From Trichobilharzia szidati (lineage: Eukaryota; Platyhelminthes; Trematoda; Strigeidida; Schistosomatidae): a DNA stretch of 64,000 nt. Positions 55,001-64,000 of the stretch are shown here, piece by piece; the stretch's first letter is position 1, and the number at the start of each line of letters is the position of its first letter. The notes under the pieces are model-generated. The model was not told the origin of the DNA and did no database searches. It saw only the letters and a program-made list of their open reading frames with translations. Location of the stretch: the NCBI GenBank assembly GCA_944472155.2, contig OX235272.1, positions 728,354-792,353 on the forward strand, read 5' to 3'. The translations under genes and the position numbers were made by a program.

Positions 55001-55531
55001 AAAGAAATACACTCATCGTCTAATTAGACGTAAATGAATGAAAATAATAATTGACAGGAGTTCTTTTCATCATTATTTGAAATTAGTCTATTCATCGGAG
55101 AGAACTGAATGAGGCGACTCTGAGAGTTCTCTGCCTACACAACAATTTGCACTCAATCAGCGTTTGTTTCTGTGTCTTTGTTGTATGAGTTGAATTAGGT
55201 CAGCGTAGGTGTGTCTCTTTTGTTGGTGCGATGGTAGCTCAAAATCAAAGAATGCCAGCATTATGTTCAATTTAATTGGAAATCAAACTATGAAAACAAG
55301 CATGAATTCTACCTAATCCAAAGAGAGAGTTTCAGATCAGACGGTCGATTACATTTAGGTGTATGTAGAGCATTTTCTGAGATCTTCTTATTATTACGAA
55401 GAGTGGTACAATTAGTGCAATGTTACAGACCTCAGCCTCACTGTTTGAGAACTATGTGTGATAGATTTCTTGAATGCTGTCCAACATTACAAGCATGAAA
55501 CAATCGATAAATCTGGAAACACAGAAACAAT
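55001..55531. other. Unassigned DNA
   Basis: No recognised motif. By position it could be the 5' part of the decayed PLE on the minus strand. Confidence 0.35.
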
Positions 55532-55746
55532 TAAAAATTATATTTGTAAAATCTCAGCGAAATTGAAATGATTAATTCCAACGTTTCGTTCGGCAATCTG
55601 GTCCGAACTTCTTCAGGGGAATTAATCGAAATTAACATAACAGAGGTTTATATAGAAAGGAACATCTCTTGTTTTTTGTGAGTTTTGTTTTGTGAGTCAT
55701 CATGATCATGAGTCATGAAACAGTCATGAATATGTATAATAAACAA
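55532..55746 (-). repeat. PLE terminal segment, left arm of an inverted pair
   Basis: Reverse complement of 63061-63275 with few differences (positions sum to 118807). On the minus strand it runs from a CATGATCATGATGACTCAC block through AACAAGAGATGTTCCTTTC to the hammerhead-like motif and AATTAATCATTTC. Such blocks are typical of PLE terminal repeats, which precede the RT coding region. Confidence 0.75.
55575..55622 (-). ncRNA. Hammerhead-like motif in PLE terminal segment
   Basis: On the minus strand: CTGAAGA, one extra A, stem GTTCGG...CCGAAC (6 bp), then GAAACGTTGG. Core order is that of a hammerhead (CUGANGA, stem II, GAAA). The extra A beside stem II deviates from the minimal consensus. 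It is identical to the motif at 63185-63232. Confidence 0.55.
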
Positions 55747-55794
55747 AATTGTATGCTTATATATAAAAGGAGACAATGGAAAGCGGTACACACA

Positions 55795-55945
55795 CGGCTT
55801 ATGGAGAGGCTGAGCACAGTGGTTAGGACTCTCGCCGGCCATGCACATGGTCCGAGGTTCGATCCCCTGCCAACGCACACCTGATATCTATGGTCGGCCT
55901 GCAAAATTTGGGCTACCGATATCCATGCTGAAAATTCCATACTTG
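55795..55945 (+). mobile_element. tRNA-derived SINE, 5' part
   Basis: An A box-like TGAGCACAGTGGTTAGG (55811-55827) and a B box GGTTCGATCCC (55856-55866) are spaced as in a tRNA gene, followed by non-tRNA sequence (GGTCGGCCTGCAAAATTTGG). No anticodon stem fits a real tRNA, so it is a SINE head. It stops where the 5' LTR of the gypsy element begins, so it was probably cut by that insertion. Confidence 0.65.
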
Positions 55946-56247
55946 TGTGGTGAGTGCTACCTATAATCCCATATAAGTGGTATATCAGAAACGAATTCAG
56001 AAAAGTAACAATATGTTTGGCACACTGGAAAGAGCAATCAAAGAAGAGAACCACGAGAAGAATGTTGCCATATGATGTAAAATCCAAGAAGCTATCGAAT
56101 GTGACGATATTCGACCAATTCGTCAAGGATATGGTAAATGATGTTTAAATGGCAGGTTGAGAATATGGTATACCAAATTTAGATATGTACCATACGTTTC
56201 TCCAAATAAACATTCCTTTCAGTCTCCTCGGTCTTTTCTTCTTTATA
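55946..56247 (+). repeat. 5' LTR of gypsy element 2
   Basis: 302 bp starting TGTGGTGAGTGC and ending ...TTCTTTATA. It is about 96% identical to the 3' LTR (some 12 differences counted, most within the first 60 bp). AATAAA at 56207-56212 can serve as polyadenylation signal. The sequence after it, TTTGGTGTCGCTGCC, contains the likely primer-binding site. Confidence 0.85.
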
Positions 56248-56272
56248 TTTGGTGTCGCTGCCTCTGCCGGAG

Positions 56273-56980
56273 ATGAAGGTGCCGTGGCCGCAGGTGTTCG
56301 AGGAGGGAGATGTGCGGACGTTCCTCAGGGGTCTCGAAGCTGTCGCGGAGCTGGTCGGAGTGCAGGAGCAGAAGGCGAAGCTGGTTGTCTTGGGAACGCT
56401 GCTAAGGGGCCGCGCGAAGGCTGCGTACGACAACGCTCGGGAGCTGGAAGGTGAGGCGGCGTGGGACAAGGTCGTCGAGAGGCTCGTGTGCGAGTTCGAC
56501 AGCCCTGCGGACAGACAAGAGGCGCTGCAGAAGTTTCGGACGCTGAGACTTGGCCAGTATGGGGATCCGTTGGTTCTTGCAGTAACGCTGACGAATCACC
56601 TGCGACGCGCGTTACCCACCCTAGACGAAGATTCACTGGAGCAGTTGCTTGCATCTCAATTCCTCGAATGCGTTCCGACAGATATCGCTCATCAGTTGTA
56701 GCTAGTCAACGCAGCTCAACCAATGGATGTCTATGAAATGGCCAAGGTGACAAGGCAGATAATGACTTCACATGTGGCTCCAGTGATGACGGGGTGCCAA
56801 GATTCCACGAAGATCGAAGAGCAGATTGAAGAGTTGAAACAACAGGTGGCGGCTATGCAAATAAGGAAAAGAACAAATAACAGATGCTTTGCTTGCGGAG
56901 GAACCGGTCACTGGCAGAGAAACTGCCCGAAACGAAGGCAAAAAACTTTAAACGGTACAGTCTTCCTTCTTTTTCTCGCT
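56273..56980 (+). pseudogene. Gag with zinc knuckle, one in-frame stop
   Basis: The capsid-like part (from about 56273, MKVPWPQVFEEGDVRTFLRG) runs to TDIAHQL, where TAG (56699-56701) interrupts. The same frame continues with LVNAAQPMDVYEMAKVTRQI, a coiled stretch IEEQIEELKQQVAAMQIRK and a CCHC zinc knuckle (CFACGGTGHWQRNC, near 56887). Gag packages the RNA. Apart from the stop, the frame is well kept. The ATG choice is uncertain, because an upstream in-frame start (56249) would lie at the LTR edge. Confidence 0.82.
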
Positions 56981-57235
56981 CGCATCTGGAGGTGGTCGGA
57001 TTAGTCGAAAGAGGTTCAGTGTACGGGAGATTGCGGGTTAACCAAAAGGAACTAGTTTGTTTGATCGACACAGGGGCCGCAGTTTCGTTGATAGATAGAG
57101 AACAGTGTAAGGAAATAAGGCCGTGCACATTCTTGGCGTTTCAGACTGCGTTGTAGAGATTGAAGCAGGAGAAATACGATATCCGTCTATTGTAACTTCT
57201 GATATAAGACGAACGATTTTGTGAGCAGACTTTCT
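56930..57235 (+). pseudogene. Retroviral-type aspartic protease region, frameshifted
   Basis: The frame with VGLVERGSVYGRLRVN and CLIDTGAAVSLID holds the DTGA active-site motif of an aspartic protease (about 57064-57075). A base change near 57122 shifts the continuing homology (VHILGVSDCVVEIEAGEIR) into the pol frame, where TGA (57222-57224) interrupts before ADFLREVGAVIDM. It would cleave the polyprotein in an active element. Confidence 0.8.
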
Positions 57236-57260
57236 CAGAGAAGTAGGAGCTGTAATCGAT

Positions 57261-60083
57261 ATGAAGAATAGAAAAGTGGTCACAAAACACAGGCAATTTG
57301 CGATACATGAGAATAGTGAAGTCGCTGAGGTGGAAACCACAACCATTGTTCCGCAAGATGCACCACGTCTAACCACGTCGATGAGTAAATATGCCTTTTT
57401 ATTCACTGGTGATGGAGACCCATACGGTTATTGTGATAAGGTAAAGCATAACATCCCACTGAAGGATCCGAGGAAGACAATCTTTTTATCGCGACGAGTT
57501 CCTGTCCACCTTGAAGAAGAAGTTAACCGACAAGTCAGAGAAATGTTAAACGACGGAATAATCGAAGAAGCCGACAGCCCGTACAGTTCGCCAATCCTTT
57601 TGGTGAAGAAAGCTAACGGGAAATATAGATTTTGTGTCGACTTCAGACAGCTGAATAGCCTCACCGAAGTAAAACAGTGTGCAATGCCTACCGTAACAGA
57701 AACCTTTGATCGCCTTCATAAAGCCAAGCTATTCACCGTGTTCGACCTAAGATCGGGTTACTGGCAGATCCCAATAGCAGAAAGTGATCCAAGTAAAACA
57801 GCTTTCACAGTTGTGCAGAAACAATACCAGTTTAAACGAATGCCATTTGGATTGGTAGGTGCTCCATTTACATTCAGAAGATTAATGACCTTATTACTGA
57901 AGGGTCTGAAGAACGTAGAAGTATATGGAGATGACTTGGTGGTGTATAGTGAGACGGAAAGCGACCATATAGATCACATCGAAGCTATCTTAAAGAGAAT
58001 TGATGACTTTGGACTGCAGATTAATAAGAACAAGTCCCAAATAGCTAAAAACACGGTTGTCCTCCTGGGTTACAAAGTGGGAAATGGAGAAATACGGCCA
58101 TTGCCGGAGAAAATCCTGACGGTCAAAGCCAGCGAAGTGCCGAATTCAAAGCGAAAGCCGAGACAGTTTTTGGGAAGAGCGGCATTCTACAGCCGATTTG
58201 TCAAAAATTTCAATGAGATAGCAAAACCGCTATATACGTTGCCGAGTGACGCGAAATTCATGTGGACGGAAGAGGCACGGCAAACGTTTGAGCGAATTAA
58301 AGAGCTGTTAGATGGTCAACAGATGACGTTGAAACTGCCAGCGCCGGGGAAGCAGTTCACAGTTTCGACAGACGCCAGTGATTATGGTATAGGTGCTGTT
58401 TTAAGACAAACGGATGGGGTTATTGAATACGCAGAACAGAAGTATTCTACGGTGGAAAAGGAGTGTTTAGCCATTGTATGGGCACTAGAAAAATGGAGAC
58501 CATATCTGATCGGCCGCCGATTCCACATTGAGACCGACCACAAACCTCTTCAGTGGTTGAAAACAGCACGGGATCCACGAGGGAAGTTATCACGATGGAT
58601 GTTACGCCTACAAGAGTATGACTTCACGATTGGACATATTCCAGGAAAAGAAAATGTAATGGCTGACTATTTGCCGAGATCAGATAATGAGACTGAACTA
58701 CCAGAGGTAGCGTATGCAGTAAACGCTTTGGAGCAAGATCCCTTACAACTTCTTCGCCACCAGAGGTCGGATCCTACTCTTAAGACAGTCATTCAGATGA
58801 TACGTGAAGGGAAAGTAATTGAAATGGCCTCAGAGAATAGAGAGTTAAAGATGCTACTGCAGCAAAAACATAGACTCAAACTAAACGCTGCAGGCGTCCT
58901 AACTTGGAAAGACAGTGATGGTAGCTGGGTTACAGTGATACCGAAATGCCTTCGTCGTGGGGTCATTCAAGAATGCCACCAACTAGCCCATACAGGAGTT
59001 GCACGAACATACGACCTAGTGAGCCAAAGTGCGTACTGGCCAAACATGAGAGCCGATATTGCAAACTACGTACTCGCTTGCCCACAGTGTCAATTGATGA
59101 AGGGTGATCGGTGCATTCGACCACAGCTACAAACGATACGCGTAACGGCGGTTGGTGACTTATGGTCCGTGGACATAATGGGTGCTTTCCCTCAAACAGC
59201 AAGTGGAAATCAATACATTTTACTGATGACGGAACACGCCACGTGGTGGGTAAATGCTGTAGCGATTCCAGATCAGCGCGCCAAGACCGTAACCGAGGCG
59301 GTTATTCGACATATTGTGGCGGATCATGGTGTGCCAAAAACGATATTGACAGATCAAGGTCCCTGTTTTGAAAGTGAGGAATTCAAGACTCGTCTGGATG
59401 CACTGGGTATTAAGAGAATTAGAGCGACTCCATATCATCCGCAGACAAACGGCTTAACCGAAAGGAACAATCGTACACTCAAGGAATGGCTAGCGGCGAA
59501 AAGAGGCAACTGGGAAACTGACTTACCGTTGGTATTACTAGCACATCGTGCCACAGTACAAGGGACAACAAAAAAGTCGCCCTTCCAGCTGATGTATGGG
59601 AGGAAACCACGCTTACCGGTGCACCATAAGACTTGGCCACAACAACAAAAATGGAACAGTAAGAGATGGACAAGTGAGCGGAAACAAGCTATTCAGAATA
59701 TACATGAGAAGCGCAAGATAGACATCGAAAATTATGGCAAGAAACAAATCAAACCTTGGAAGCTGTTTGAAGTAGGCGACCAGGTGAAATGTAGAGAACG
59801 AAAGTATATTACCGGAAGTGGACCAGGATCAGGAAAGCTTCTGCGGAAGTGGGAGGGACCATATGTGGTCACATCGAGATGCGATGAAGTTTACACAATA
59901 AAGAGAAGAGATAAAGAGAAAAGAGTAAACGCCAGTCTGCTACAAAGATGGAGAGAAGAATGTCAAGACGAGGTACCAGAAGAGCAGCAGGATGAAACGT
60001 CTGTGCGGCGATCAAGGCGGTTAAAGGAGAGACTTTATAATGAGGAGGCGAGTGTGATAAGCGCTACTTATAATCCGATATAA
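57261..60083 (+). CDS. Ty3/gypsy pol: RT, RNase H, integrase (940 codons, open)
   Basis: Uninterrupted frame. RT: PYSSPILLVKKANGKYRFCV, FDLRSGYWQIPI, MPFGLVGAPFTF and YGDDLVVYS (near residue 222). RNase H: STDASDYGIGAVL (about 370), EKECLAIVWALEKW, ETDHKPLQWL. Integrase: HHCC zinc site (CHQLAHTG...CPQCQ, about 572-610), catalytic D, D, E in WSVDIMG, TDQGPCFES and LTERNNRTLKEW (about 636, 697, 733). The C-terminal part contains WEGPYVVTSR. The ATG is the first after an upstream stop; in the element it is presumably made as part of gag-pol. All the catalytic residues that I can check are present. Confidence 0.92.
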   Translation: MKNRKVVTKHRQFAIHENSEVAEVETTTIVPQDAPRLTTSMSKYAFLFTGDGDPYGYCDKVKHNIPLKDPRKTIFLSRRVPVHLEEEVNRQVREMLNDGIIEEADSPYSSPILLVKKANGKYRFCVDFRQLNSLTEVKQCAMPTVTETFDRLHKAKLFTVFDLRSGYWQIPIAESDPSKTAFTVVQKQYQFKRMPFGLVGAPFTFRRLMTLLLKGLKNVEVYGDDLVVYSETESDHIDHIEAILKRIDDFGLQINKNKSQIAKNTVVLLGYKVGNGEIRPLPEKILTVKASEVPNSKRKPRQFLGRAAFYSRFVKNFNEIAKPLYTLPSDAKFMWTEEARQTFERIKELLDGQQMTLKLPAPGKQFTVSTDASDYGIGAVLRQTDGVIEYAEQKYSTVEKECLAIVWALEKWRPYLIGRRFHIETDHKPLQWLKTARDPRGKLSRWMLRLQEYDFTIGHIPGKENVMADYLPRSDNETELPEVAYAVNALEQDPLQLLRHQRSDPTLKTVIQMIREGKVIEMASENRELKMLLQQKHRLKLNAAGVLTWKDSDGSWVTVIPKCLRRGVIQECHQLAHTGVARTYDLVSQSAYWPNMRADIANYVLACPQCQLMKGDRCIRPQLQTIRVTAVGDLWSVDIMGAFPQTASGNQYILLMTEHATWWVNAVAIPDQRAKTVTEAVIRHIVADHGVPKTILTDQGPCFESEEFKTRLDALGIKRIRATPYHPQTNGLTERNNRTLKEWLAAKRGNWETDLPLVLLAHRATVQGTTKKSPFQLMYGRKPRLPVHHKTWPQQQKWNSKRWTSERKQAIQNIHEKRKIDIENYGKKQIKPWKLFEVGDQVKCRERKYITGSGPGSGKLLRKWEGPYVVTSRCDEVYTIKRRDKEKRVNASLLQRWREECQDEVPEEQQDETSVRRSRRLKERLYNEEASVISATYNPI

Positions 60084-60354
60084 GTAGTATATAAGAAACA
60101 AATTCAGAAAAGTAACAATATGTTTGGCACACTGGAAAGAGCAATCAAAGAAGAGAACCACGAGAAGAATGTTGCCATATGATGCAGAATCCAAGAAGCC
60201 ATCGAATGTGACGATATTCGACCAATTCGTCAAGGATATGGTAAATGATGTTTAAATGGCAGGTTGAGAATATGGTATACCAAATTTAGATATGTACCAT
60301 ACGTTTCTCCAAATAAACATTCCTTTCAGTCTCCTCGGTCTTTTCTTCTTTACA
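60053..60354 (+). repeat. 3' LTR of gypsy element 2
   Basis: 302 bp starting TGTGATAAGCGC and ending TTCTTTACA, right after the purine tract. It overlaps the last codons of pol by about 30 bases. It is the partner of 55946-56247. Confidence 0.88.
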
Positions 60355-60439
60355 ATTGCACTGAAAATACGATGTGGCATCAAGCTGTAATCAAAAATAA
60401 ATAAAAAAACATGATCACTTATGTACATTGCGATCGTTA

Positions 60440-61422
60440 GATTTTCGTTTGCGTAAACGATGCAGCTAATACATAGCAGACGTTAGTGTGGCGGTCTTTG
60501 AAATGATAATAATAAAAATCGCACATATTTTACATCTTTGAGCTTAAGGAGACAAGTTAACATATGTATAAATTTTACAGATGTGATATACCTTGGATCC
60601 ATTAACAAAGAGAATATTATTGGGTAACTTAATCAAAGAGGTATAAAGTTCGAGGATTTAGTCTTTTTCAGTTGGTTGTAACGGAAGGATAAGAGAGGCA
60701 GTTGTGTAATATCTGCCTTTTTCAGAAGTGAAACTGTGAAAGATAAATCGGAAGTCCTATGATTCTTCAAATGTATCATGGCATATATGGACGACTAATA
60801 TATAGAATCTCACCAATTCTACTACTGTCCCTCCCTCATTTACATATTCATTGTGGCTAAGATAAGGGATTATTCACCTAAGGTAAGATTAATTCACGTT
60901 ATATGTATGCATCCTTAGATATTTCTCAATACGGCCGAAGGTGGTCGAAGTAATACAATATCGATCTTTGCATGGAAAGATCATAACCAGTTTCTTCTGA
61001 AGGATCGGGTGGTTCTGAAAGCTTCAAAGACTTGTCCAGTGTCACTATCATCTGAGATAAACTGATCCACATATTGTGGATAAAAAGATTAGTGAACTTT
61101 AATTTGACTATGATGTAGCCATAAAAAATCTACAACTGTAATTTTTTCACGGAATTGTTATAAACTATTTTTACTGTGAATATGTACTGTTCCATATTAA
61201 ACTATTTATAATTTGTTTGACCGTTGTTTTTTTGTAAATATATGCATTTATTTCGACTACCTGTATCTTTCTTATTTATCATTTCGAGGACACTGAATAG
61301 TTAGCGAAATTGATAGGCAACGTAGTAATGCTTGTGTGAAATGTGTCATAGTCGTTAGCCATTATTATATCCTCAATGCGTCATCAAGCCTTCGCATGAA
61401 ATGTTTCAGTTACATTTAATCC
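60440..61422 (-). repeat. Right arm of the 1-kb inverted repeat
   Basis: Reverse complement of 52373-53353. It starts GATTTTCGTTTGCG and ends GTTTCAGTTACATTTAATCC. Non-coding. A PLE RT fragment follows directly on its outer side. Confidence 0.9.
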
Positions 61423-61439
61423 GGTTGCATATAATATAA

Positions 61440-61985
61440 GTATGCATCAGTGTTAAGAGGAAACATGTGTTTGCATTCTAATGATGAAATCCAGTGGTTA
61501 TGGCTTTACCCAATTACCCAGCTGTTGAACTCTTTAGTTATCAATTCGATGTCAGTATTGTCGTCGCATATGATGAGAGTATCATCCGTGTATCTTTGGT
61601 GCAATTGGAAACTATCGGTAGTAGGCCATAACATACTATTCTCCAAACTTACCAGGAAGCAGTCTGCAAGTAAAGGAACCAATGGTGACCTCGTTGCCAC
61701 TCCGTCTCTTTATCTATAAAGCGTGTTGTTGAACTTGAACTGGACATTTTAAGTGCACCTCAATAGTAGTTCCTCTAAGTAGTGGATCGGAACACACACG
61801 TCCACATTATTATCTTCAGTGAATTTGCATATGAAGCAAAAAGTTTCAGTTGCAGAGGTTATTTCTGATAGGTAGGAGGATGTGTGCGAGGCGTTTGGCA
61901 GTAGCATGATATAGGGGATTTGTCATATTCAAGATTGGACGTAGTGGCGCTTTGTCTTTGTGCACATTCGGCAGACCAAGTAAAC
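61440..61985 (-). pseudogene. Penelope-like element RT core fragment
   Basis: The minus strand reads RLLGLPNVHKDKAPLRPIL and NPLYHATAKRLAHIL (RT fingers, about 61985-61880), then after breaks PLLADCFLVSLEN and the catalytic RYTDDTLIICDD (near 61590) and ELITKEFNSW. Several stops lie between. It lacks the thumb and GIY-YIG regions. Upstream of it (62019 onward) sits the C-terminal tail of another PLE copy in the same direction. Confidence 0.75.
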
Positions 61986-61991
61986 GGAGAA

Positions 61992-62324
61992 TCACGGAAC
62001 CTGAGAGTCGTCTTCGCGCCGTATATGCAGGGCTTCTGCAGTCAGTCTTTCTTTATATGAACCAAAACCTTTCTGTAGAACCTTAGTCTTATCAAAGTCG
62101 ATTTTGTGTCCCATTTCTATCGAATGCAGTGCAATCGCTGAGTTGTTTTCTAGCTTCTTCAAGTCTGCAGAGGTCTTTGGAACCACCTTTAGACACTGTT
62201 TATGCCCTTAACAGTTTGAAAGCATTTGGGCATTGAGTATGTGATGTTCATTATGATGAATGTTTTTGTATTTCCCAATGAACGAAAAACAAAACGATAT
62301 TGCTTCTACTGACGTTTCGCTATT
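61992..62324 (-). pseudogene. PLE C-terminal tail, left half of a palindrome
   Basis: On the minus strand it encodes MVPKTSADLKKLENNSAIAL, EMGHKIDF and GFGSYKERLTAEALHIR, the region after the GIY-YIG domain (compare SAIALHAI and WKERLITESLFIE at 15432-16511). The part 62019-62324 is mirrored at 62356-62661. Confidence 0.75.
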
Positions 62325-62661
62325 CAATGGTCATGGCTTAATCAAAGTAACATTAAATAGCGAAACGTCAGTAGAAGCAATATCGTTTTGTTTTTCGTTC
62401 ATTGGGAAATACAAAAACCTTCATCATAATGAACATCACATACACAATGCCCAAATGTTTTCAAACTGTTAAGGGCATAAACAGTGTCTAAAGGTGGTTC
62501 CAAAGACCTCTGCAGACTTGAAGAAGCTAGAAAACAACTCAGCGATTGCACTGCATTCGATAGAAATGGGACACAAAATCGACTTTGATAAGACTAAGGT
62601 TCTACAGAAAGGTTTTGGTTCATATAAAGAAAGACTGACTGCAGAAGCCCTGCGTATACGG
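62019..62661. repeat. 643-bp palindrome of PLE sequence (306-bp arms, 31-bp spacer)
   Basis: Arms 62019-62324 and 62356-62661 are reverse complements (positions sum to 124680) with a few differences, such as TATATGC against TATACGC. The innermost bases are GACGTTTCGCTATT and AATAGCGAAACGTC. Each arm runs from PLE terminal sequence with a GAAACGTC motif into the C-terminal coding tail. Confidence 0.9.
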
Positions 62662-62736
62662 GTGAATCCCAACTGTTTGAACAGACGTGAAGGTGTGATG
62701 TTAGCTGATGCACGGCAAATCCTGACTAATAAATAA
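62356..62736 (+). pseudogene. PLE C-terminal tail, right half of the palindrome
   Basis: The plus-strand frame 62494-62736 encodes the same tail as the left half and then continues past the palindrome with NPNCLNRREGVMLADARQIL and a stop at 62734-62736. The extension looks like a natural PLE C-terminus, so this half is the more complete one. No GIY-YIG core precedes it. Confidence 0.75.
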
Positions 62737-62939
62737 AATTTGCATATATATCAACAATTAGTCATACTTGGTCAAAATTCCTGATTGTCTACGTCTTCTT
62801 ATGGAGAGACTAACAAATGTTTTTATGACTGTTCACCCACACAAACATACACACACCATTGTATACTGCAAATACACACATATATTTTAACAAAAGTAGA
62901 CTAATTTTGAAAGTCTGAGGTCAAACTTTGATCAGAGTT

Positions 62940-63055
62940 CATACAATTTTTGTTTATTATATATGTTGTAACCTGTTTCATGATTCATGTGACTGGACAA
63001 AGAATTTAAAAACAAGAGATGTCCTTTTATATATACAAATATACAATTAAATTAC
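62940..63055 (+). repeat. Diverged direct copy of the PLE terminal segment
   Basis: TTGTTTATTATATATGTTG, CCTGTTTCATGATTCATGTG and AACAAGAGATGTCCTTTTATATA repeat, in order and in the same direction, the blocks at 63061-63155. The two form an imperfect tandem pair. Confidence 0.6.
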
Positions 63056-63060
63056 AATTA

Positions 63061-63275
63061 TTGTTTATTATACATATTCATGACTGTTTCATGACTCATG
63101 ATCATGATGACTCACAAAACAAAACTCACAAAAAACAAGAGATGTTCCTTTCTATATAAACCTCTGTTATGTTAATTTCGATTAATTCCCCTGAAGAAGT
63201 TCGGACCAGATTGCCGAACGAAACGTTGGAATTAATCATTTCAATTTCACTGAGATTTTACAAATATAATTTTTA
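63061..63275 (+). repeat. PLE terminal segment, right arm of an inverted pair
   Basis: Reverse complement of 55532-55746. It contains CATGATCATGATGACTCAC, AACAAGAGATGTTCC and the hammerhead-like motif, and ends at TTTTTACAAAT. No RT coding follows within the window. Confidence 0.75.
63185..63232 (+). ncRNA. Hammerhead-like motif in PLE terminal segment
   Basis: CTGAAGA (63191-63197), extra A, stem GTTCGG (63199-63204) with CCGAAC (63214-63219), then GAAA (63220-63223) and CGTTGGAATTAATC. AATTAATC pairs with GATTAATT upstream (63178-63185) and could form a further stem closing the motif. The same caveat applies about the extra A next to stem II. Confidence 0.55.
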
Positions 63276-64000
63276 CAAATGTCTACTTCTCACTCGGCGC
63301 TCAATTATTTCGCAACTATTCGGTCAAATCTTGATGACAGTTCATATGCATAGAAAGAAGCAGTCTACAATACCTCCACCTTGCTAATATTAATCCGCGC
63401 GATGTATGTTTGACGCTCGACATGTGAAGAGGATGTCTTTCGTTATTCAGCTCAAAATTGACGTGCATCCTCTTCACTGTTTTATTCCTTCATGTCGCAT
63501 TCGGAACATCCGACTTCATGCATCAGCTGGCTTTGAAGTTTCTGTAGCGTCTTTTATTATGGCCTGTGGTTGCTAGCCTCACGCTGAAGCTACCATCTTT
63601 ACTGGACTTACTACTGACTGAGGCGTGTGTCGGCCATGGATCGACCCTGACACCATGTTCGTGGTTGGCGAGCATCCTACCAATGAACCACCAACTCTGA
63701 AGTAAATTGTGGTAATGAAATACAAATTGTCAAGCTTTTAATGCTACGTACAACTGAAGCACACTGAACGCGAAATTCATGAGAAAAGCGACAGCTTGCA
63801 CATGCGTATCTTTCACATATATCACACATCATTCTGAAACCAACGAACTTTACTGTGATCCAATAAATTCGAATGAGGCGTAAATATAAAGTTCAAAATC
63901 AAATGGTAGTCACTTCTCACACGTATATACTCTTCCGAAAGCTGAGCAAATATCTCTCCAATCATTGGCACTAAAATTTGTGACTTCTTGAATGTCGTTC
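63276..64000. other. Unassigned DNA at the right end
   Basis: No recognised coding motif. A short phrase GGTTGCTAGCCTCACGC (63569-63585) also occurs in the RTE 5' region at about 25525, but the similarity does not extend far enough to call an element. Confidence 0.4.

Larger units (their letters stand above)
55946..60354 (+). mobile_element. Ty3/gypsy LTR retrotransposon, nearly complete
   Basis: A 4.4-kb element with two 302-bp LTRs and gag, protease, RT, RNase H and integrase in the order typical of Ty3/gypsy. The 3' LTR follows a purine-rich tract (GAGGAGGCGAG). Clear target duplication is not visible (ACTTG before, ATTGC after). LTR divergence of about 4% puts the insertion well in the past. 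The GC content of gag is visibly higher than that of the surroundings. Confidence 0.9.

Noticed and set aside
55801..55875. Second tRNA-like segment
   Set aside because: Same reasoning: promoter boxes without a coherent cloverleaf, followed by SINE sequence.
63569..63585. Short match to the RTE 5' region
   Set aside because: About 17 bases only; flanking sequence does not align.
1..64000. CRISPR array, bacterial operons or phage modules
   Set aside because: No regularly spaced short repeats with unique spacers and no bacterial gene organisation; the content is eukaryotic retroelements and one intron-containing gene.

Overview
The window looks like nuclear DNA of a trematode, most probably a blood fluke of the Schistosoma group. 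This is inferred from AT-rich DNA packed with CR1-like, RTE (SR2-like), Penelope-like and Ty3/gypsy elements, a tRNA-headed SINE carrying a hammerhead motif like the schistosome Sm-alpha family, and one host gene with two introns of about 40 bp, a known habit of schistosome genes. No CRISPR array, bacterial operon or genuine tRNA/rRNA gene was seen.

The only host gene I can support is ribosomal protein eL38 (RPL38) at 28142-28434, three exons and two micro-introns, with a splice acceptor just before the ATG and an AATAAA after the stop. It lies in the least repeat-rich part of the window (about 25.9-30.4 kb). One further open frame there (26429-26743, minus) is unrecognised.

Layout. 1.4-6.1 kb: CR1-like copies in both orientations. 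6.1-13.2 kb: a dead RTE 3' end split by a full-length CR1-like element (6536-12255, one 1,523-codon frame) and two more CR1-like 3' tails. 13.2-15.1 kb: a decayed RT, an LTR piece and CR1-like tails. 15.1-25.9 kb: a minus-strand RTE carrying a Penelope-like element near its 3' end and a Ty3/gypsy element near its 5' end; part of this nest is copied as a near-perfect inverted repeat (17833-21209 against 22112-25488). 30.5-32.5 kb: decayed gypsy LTRs. 33.3-35.1 kb: a third CR1-like RT. 37-47 kb: older non-LTR and Penelope-like remnants. 47.1-47.5 kb: hammerhead SINE. 48.7-52.1 kb: an RTE copy carrying nearly the whole coding region. 52.4-63.3 kb: two interleaved inverted repeats, a nearly complete Ty3/gypsy element with both LTRs (55946-60354), and Penelope-like pieces including a 643-bp palindrome.

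Most elements carry stops or frameshifts. The best preserved frames are the CR1-like polyprotein (6755-11323), the gypsy pol (57261-60083), the Penelope-like RT/GIY-YIG frame (15432-16511), and the CR1-like RTs at 4290-5597 and 33812-35095. Repeated insertion of one element into the ATT-rich tail of another explains much of the layering. All family assignments rest on motif recognition by eye; identities and boundaries were read manually and are approximate unless a junction is described.
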